In this document: positions 11,134 to 11,515 of the stretch, in pieces
Numbering within the stretch: the first letter of the stretch is position 1
How the letters are laid out: each line of letters opens with the position of its first letter
Origin: Dehalococcoidia bacterium
GTDB taxonomy: Bacteria; Chloroflexota; Dehalococcoidia; Dehalococcoidales; DAOWJH01
DNA length: 11,515 bases
Reading direction: 5' to 3'
NCBI GenBank assembly: GCA_030640495.1
Contig: DAOWJH010000078.1
Span: forward strand, 1-11,515
Notes under the pieces: generated by a model
What the model was told of the DNA's origin: nothing
The model's input: only the letters and a program-made list of their open reading frames with translations
Database searches by the model: none
Program-made: the position numbers and the translations under genes

Positions 11134-11515
11134 GTGTCTAAAAAAGTAAAGATTCTTATCTCATTGGTGGTAGCCATACTCTTGCTGGCAATGGGTGGCA
11201 CAGCCACGGTAATGGCCCAAGAGGAGGAATCCATACCACCACCAAGAACAGGGGGAGAGGGTGTTCTAGCCCAGGTCGCCGATATTCTAAACATCCCCCA
11301 GGAGGAGCTAGCCAGCGCCTTCAACCAGGCACGGCAAGAGATGAGGCAGGAGACCTTTCACAGGTTTCTCAATAAAGCCGTAGGACAGGGGTGCCTTACT
11401 CAAGATGAAGCTGACCCAATCATAAACTGGTGGCAACAGAGGCCAGAGGCTGTAGACCGAATCTGCTTACCTCGCTTCTTTAACTCACCACCCTTAGCTA
11501 AGGGTCATGGATGGA
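11134..11515 (+). CDS. Exported protein with a helical repeat-like domain, N-terminal part (cut by window edge)
   Basis: A frame from GTG 11134 stays open for 127 codons to the window end. Residues 1-28 (MSKKVKILISLVVAILLLAM then GGTATVMA) are a signal peptide with an AxA-like cleavage site before QEEE. The next part reads VLAQVADILNIPQEELASAFNQARQEMRQETFHRFLNKAVGQGCLTQDEADPIINWWQQRPEAV. The pattern L..iL.i...eL..Af.qA..em...........G.LTq.eAd.i..Ww resembles the helical modules of DUF2680-like secreted proteins; I infer this by eye. GAGGTGA lies 9 nt before the start, and the SIMPL gene ends 32 nt upstream, so both are likely co-transcribed. Function unknown; the rest lies outside the window. 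Confidence 0.75.
   Translation, partial: MSKKVKILISLVVAILLLAMGGTATVMAQEEESIPPPRTGGEGVLAQVADILNIPQEELASAFNQARQEMRQETFHRFLNKAVGQGCLTQDEADPIINWWQQRPEAVDRICLPRFFNSPPLAKGHGW

Overview
The window looks like a stretch of an uncultured Dehalococcoidia-type Chloroflexota chromosome. This placement is inferred from gene content: a stand-alone bacterial Elp3, a class A RNase P RNA next to a C4 zinc-ribbon coiled-coil protein, an ECF sigma factor followed by a DUF5667-type membrane protein, and frequent GTG/TTG starts with AAGGAGG-type ribosome binding sites. No tRNA, CRISPR array or complete insertion sequence is visible.

Layout. Positions 1-2385 (minus strand) are accessory: the start of an AAA-type ATP-binding protein that runs off the left edge, a phage-type large terminase, a small-terminase-like protein, and an unlisted 52-residue ORF overlapping its 5' end. 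These are interrupted by a 31-codon HNH-like remnant, a strong hairpin and a palindromic repeat. A good extended -10 promoter (2455-2483) fits as the start of this cassette. No capsid, portal or protease gene accompanies the terminase inside the window. Positions 2546-5334 (plus) are housekeeping: the zinc-ribbon protein, rnpB with a nearly ideal promoter, an 80-residue protein that may be leaderless, and a PDZ/S41 C-terminal processing protease.

Positions 5354-7559 hold elp3 (minus) divergent from a SAM methyltransferase that resembles Trm9/ALKBH8 (plus). In eukaryotes Elp3 begins and Trm9 completes the mcm5U34 tRNA wobble modification, so the pair suggests a bacterial version of that pathway. 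Next come a second copy of the palindromic repeat, a 4-oxalocrotonate tautomerase homologue (plus) and rimI (minus).

Positions 8818-11515 (plus) form an envelope-directed regulatory cluster: ECF sigma factor, its adjoining DUF5667 membrane protein (probable anti-sigma), a SIMPL-domain lipoprotein, and an exported protein cut by the right edge. The gaps upstream of the sigma gene and of the lipoprotein gene share a bipartite element (CTAWC, 16 nt, CGTTATA), a candidate autoregulated ECF promoter.
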